A DNA stretch of 6,378 bases. Source: Candidatus Woesearchaeota archaeon UBA153. Lineage in GTDB: Archaea; Nanobdellota; Nanobdellia; Woesearchaeales; UBA525. Below are positions 5,718 through 6,378 of this stretch, piece after piece. The notes under the pieces were generated by a model that saw only the letters and a program-made list of their open reading frames with translations, did no database searches and was not told where the DNA came from. Each line of letters starts with the position of its first letter. Positions within the stretch are counted from its first letter, which is position 1. Where the stretch lies: the NCBI GenBank assembly GCA_002503705.1, contig DASH01000044.1, positions 29,380 through 35,757 of the forward strand, read 5' to 3'. A program made the position numbers and the translations under genes.

Positions 5718-5873
5718 ATGAAGTGCGAGTTGTGCAAGGAGAAGATCGACACGACGTTCCTCGCGAAGCCGGTCGGCACCGCGTTCAAGGACGCGAAGGG
5801 GAAGCAGCACTGGGCGTGCGCGGCGTGCCAGCGCGGCAAGACGAAAGAGGAGTTGTTGGCCGCGCTCAAATAA
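5718..5873 (+). CDS. Small zinc-ribbon-like protein (CxxC...CxxC)
   Basis: This protein of only 51 residues has Cys pairs C3-x2-C6 and C34-x2-C37, expected to hold one zinc ion in a ribbon or treble-clef-like fold. The core KIDTTFLAKPVGT is followed by a Lys-rich turn, HWACAACQRG and a C-terminal helix KEELLAAL. I recall similar tiny proteins (MKCE.C...ETFL..) in DPANN archaea, with no assigned function that I know. Binding nucleic acid, the ribosome or a protein partner is plausible but not shown. The start is set by the TATA box 26 bp upstream. It stands alone, converging on the first microprotein gene with 33 bp between stop codons. Confidence 0.8.
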   Translation: MKCELCKEKIDTTFLAKPVGTAFKDAKGKQHWACAACQRGKTKEELLAALK

Positions 5874-5906
5874 GAGTTCTCGGAACCGTTCGGCGCCGCA
5901 GAAGGC

Positions 5907-6044
5907 CTAGATAAGTATTTCGTCGTCGAGTTTCCGACGCTCACGCCAACTGTTCTCGATGGCCTCGTCGAGAAATTCATCACCATCGTGGGCGTCCGCG
6001 GGTCGGAGCTCGTACGATTCATCCATATCGAACTCGCGCGTCAC
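5907..6044 (-). CDS. Acidic microprotein, tandem paralogue 1
   Basis: This 45-residue protein starts at a GTG (6044) with a strong ribosome site AGGGGAGGTG six bases before it. It begins (M)TREF, has an acidic stretch to about residue 23, and then EFLDEAIENS (23-32), a likely short amphipathic helix, with a mixed Arg/Asp tail ending at TAG. It is homologous to the protein encoded at 6179-6331 (MTRDF ... DFLKEVVENS), and the shared N-terminus confirms the GTG start. A TTG further upstream (6107) would add 21 residues without a counterpart in the paralogue and overlaps the promoter. No known family is recognised. Its small size and net negative charge would suit a protein that binds another protein, but this is a guess. 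Confidence 0.75.
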   Translation of the reverse strand: MTREFDMDESYELRPADAHDGDEFLDEAIENSWRERRKLDDEILI

Positions 6045-6050
6045 CAGCAA

Positions 6051-6060
6051 CACCTCCCCT
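6051..6060 (-). promoter_or_regulatory. Ribosome binding site of microprotein 1
   Basis: The minus strand reads AGGGGAGGTG, an almost ideal Shine-Dalgarno sequence, six bases before the GTG at 6044. It decides the start codon. Confidence 0.7.
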
Positions 6061-6089
6061 GAAACGACTCCCCCACTATGGTTTTCATC

Positions 6090-6118
6090 ATATTTAATGG
6101 TTCTCAAGAATATATAAA
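6090..6118 (-). promoter_or_regulatory. Promoter region of microprotein 1 with two TATA-like boxes
   Basis: On the minus strand, TTTATATA (6118-6111) and ATTAAATA (6098-6091) lie about 20 bp apart in an A/T-rich block that stands out in this GC-rich window. They predict start sites near 6087 and 6067, giving leaders of roughly 43 or 23 nt, both including the ribosome site. Which one is used cannot be told from sequence. Confidence 0.45.
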
Positions 6119-6178
6119 GAAAACAGGGGGAGAATAGATACAGACGTCAAGGACGACTGCGAAACGATGAGCGCCCCA

Positions 6179-6331
6179 CTACTCCTTCCCGCGCTTCTCG
6201 CCCTGATAGCCTTTCTTCTTCGTCTTCAGGCTGTTCTCGACGACCTCCTTGAGGAAGTCCTCGGTCTCAGGCTCGGGCATGTCCTGCTCGGAGTCGTTGA
6301 ACGTCTCGCACGTGGTAAAATCGCGCGTCAT
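6179..6331 (-). CDS. Acidic microprotein, tandem paralogue 2
   Basis: This 50-residue protein starts at ATG 6331 and ends at TAG (6181-6179). It begins MTRDFTTCETF, continues with an acidic middle, then has EDFLKEVVENSLKTKKK (24-40) and a Lys-rich tail. The start TR(D/E)F and the helix (D/E)FL(K/D)E-x-(I/V)ENS match the protein encoded at 5907-6044, so the two are paralogues that diverged in their tails (basic here, mixed there). GGAGGG lies three bases before the ATG, rather close for a ribosome site. A TATA-like box about 26 bp upstream would instead predict a leaderless message. No known family is recognised. Confidence 0.7.
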   Translation of the reverse strand: MTRDFTTCETFNDSEQDMPEPETEDFLKEVVENSLKTKKKGYQGEKRGKE

Positions 6332-6353
6332 GAACCCTCCACGGTAAGAGCTC

Positions 6354-6361
6354 TTTTTAAC
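6354..6361 (-). promoter_or_regulatory. TATA-like box for microprotein 2
   Basis: The minus strand reads GTTAAAAA, centred about 26 bp from the ATG at 6331. If used, transcription would start at or next to the ATG, leaving the GGAGGG sequence (6340-6335) outside the message. The two signals conflict. Confidence 0.4.
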
Positions 6362-6378
6362 AGTATCGCTCGACCAGG

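Noticed and set aside
5351..6022. 223-codon minus-strand frame across the end of nucS, the intergenic region and the zinc protein
   Set aside because: It crosses three independent features with their own signals and its Ser/Arg-rich translation resembles no protein. The GC-rich intergenic part simply lacks stops.
6045..6107. TTG start giving a 66-residue form of microprotein 1
   Set aside because: The GTG at 6044 has an ideal ribosome site, aligns with the start of the paralogue, and the extension would cover the promoter boxes.

Overview
The window looks like archaeal chromosomal DNA, most likely from a GC-rich member of the DPANN radiation (Woesearchaeota-like). That placement is an inference from four things: an archaeal NreA repair protein, a NucS/EndoMS nuclease, a small CxxC...CxxC protein and a Cys-rich surface lipoprotein of types I associate with that group, and A/T-rich TATA boxes standing about 26-29 bp before many start codons. 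No rRNA, tRNA, insertion sequence or CRISPR array was seen.

Layout, left to right. Position 82 down to 1 (minus) is the start of an unidentified gene cut by the window edge. Divergent from it, 179-1711 (plus) encodes a membrane-anchored protein with a probable SPOR domain and a clear soluble lytic transglycosylase (SLT) domain. Both are normally used on bacterial peptidoglycan, which archaea lack. NreA (1745-2980, plus) follows with its own promoter abutting the previous stop codon. Opposing it are two minus-strand genes: a Cys-rich lipoprotein with an EF-hand-like loop (3162-3884) and, upstream of it, an M50 site-2-type membrane metalloprotease (3986-4606). Divergent from the protease is NucS (4720-5466, plus). 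A GC-rich stretch of about 220 bp with two nested long-range pairings follows, then a 51-residue zinc-ribbon-like protein (5718-5873, plus). The right end carries two very small, convincingly homologous minus-strand genes in tandem (5907-6044 and 6179-6331).

Themes. NreA and NucS are both DNA repair factors and both end in a recognisable PCNA-interacting (PIP) motif, so they probably act on the sliding clamp. The transglycosylase, lipoprotein and M50 protease are envelope proteins and may mediate contact with other cells, which is speculation. Promoter geometry separates apparently leaderless genes (left partial gene, transglycosylase, NreA, NucS, zinc protein) from genes with a leader and Shine-Dalgarno sequence (lipoprotein, first microprotein and probably the protease). 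The most unusual items are the SPOR-SLT protein in an archaeal context, the tandem microprotein family, and the possible structured RNA between NucS and the zinc protein.
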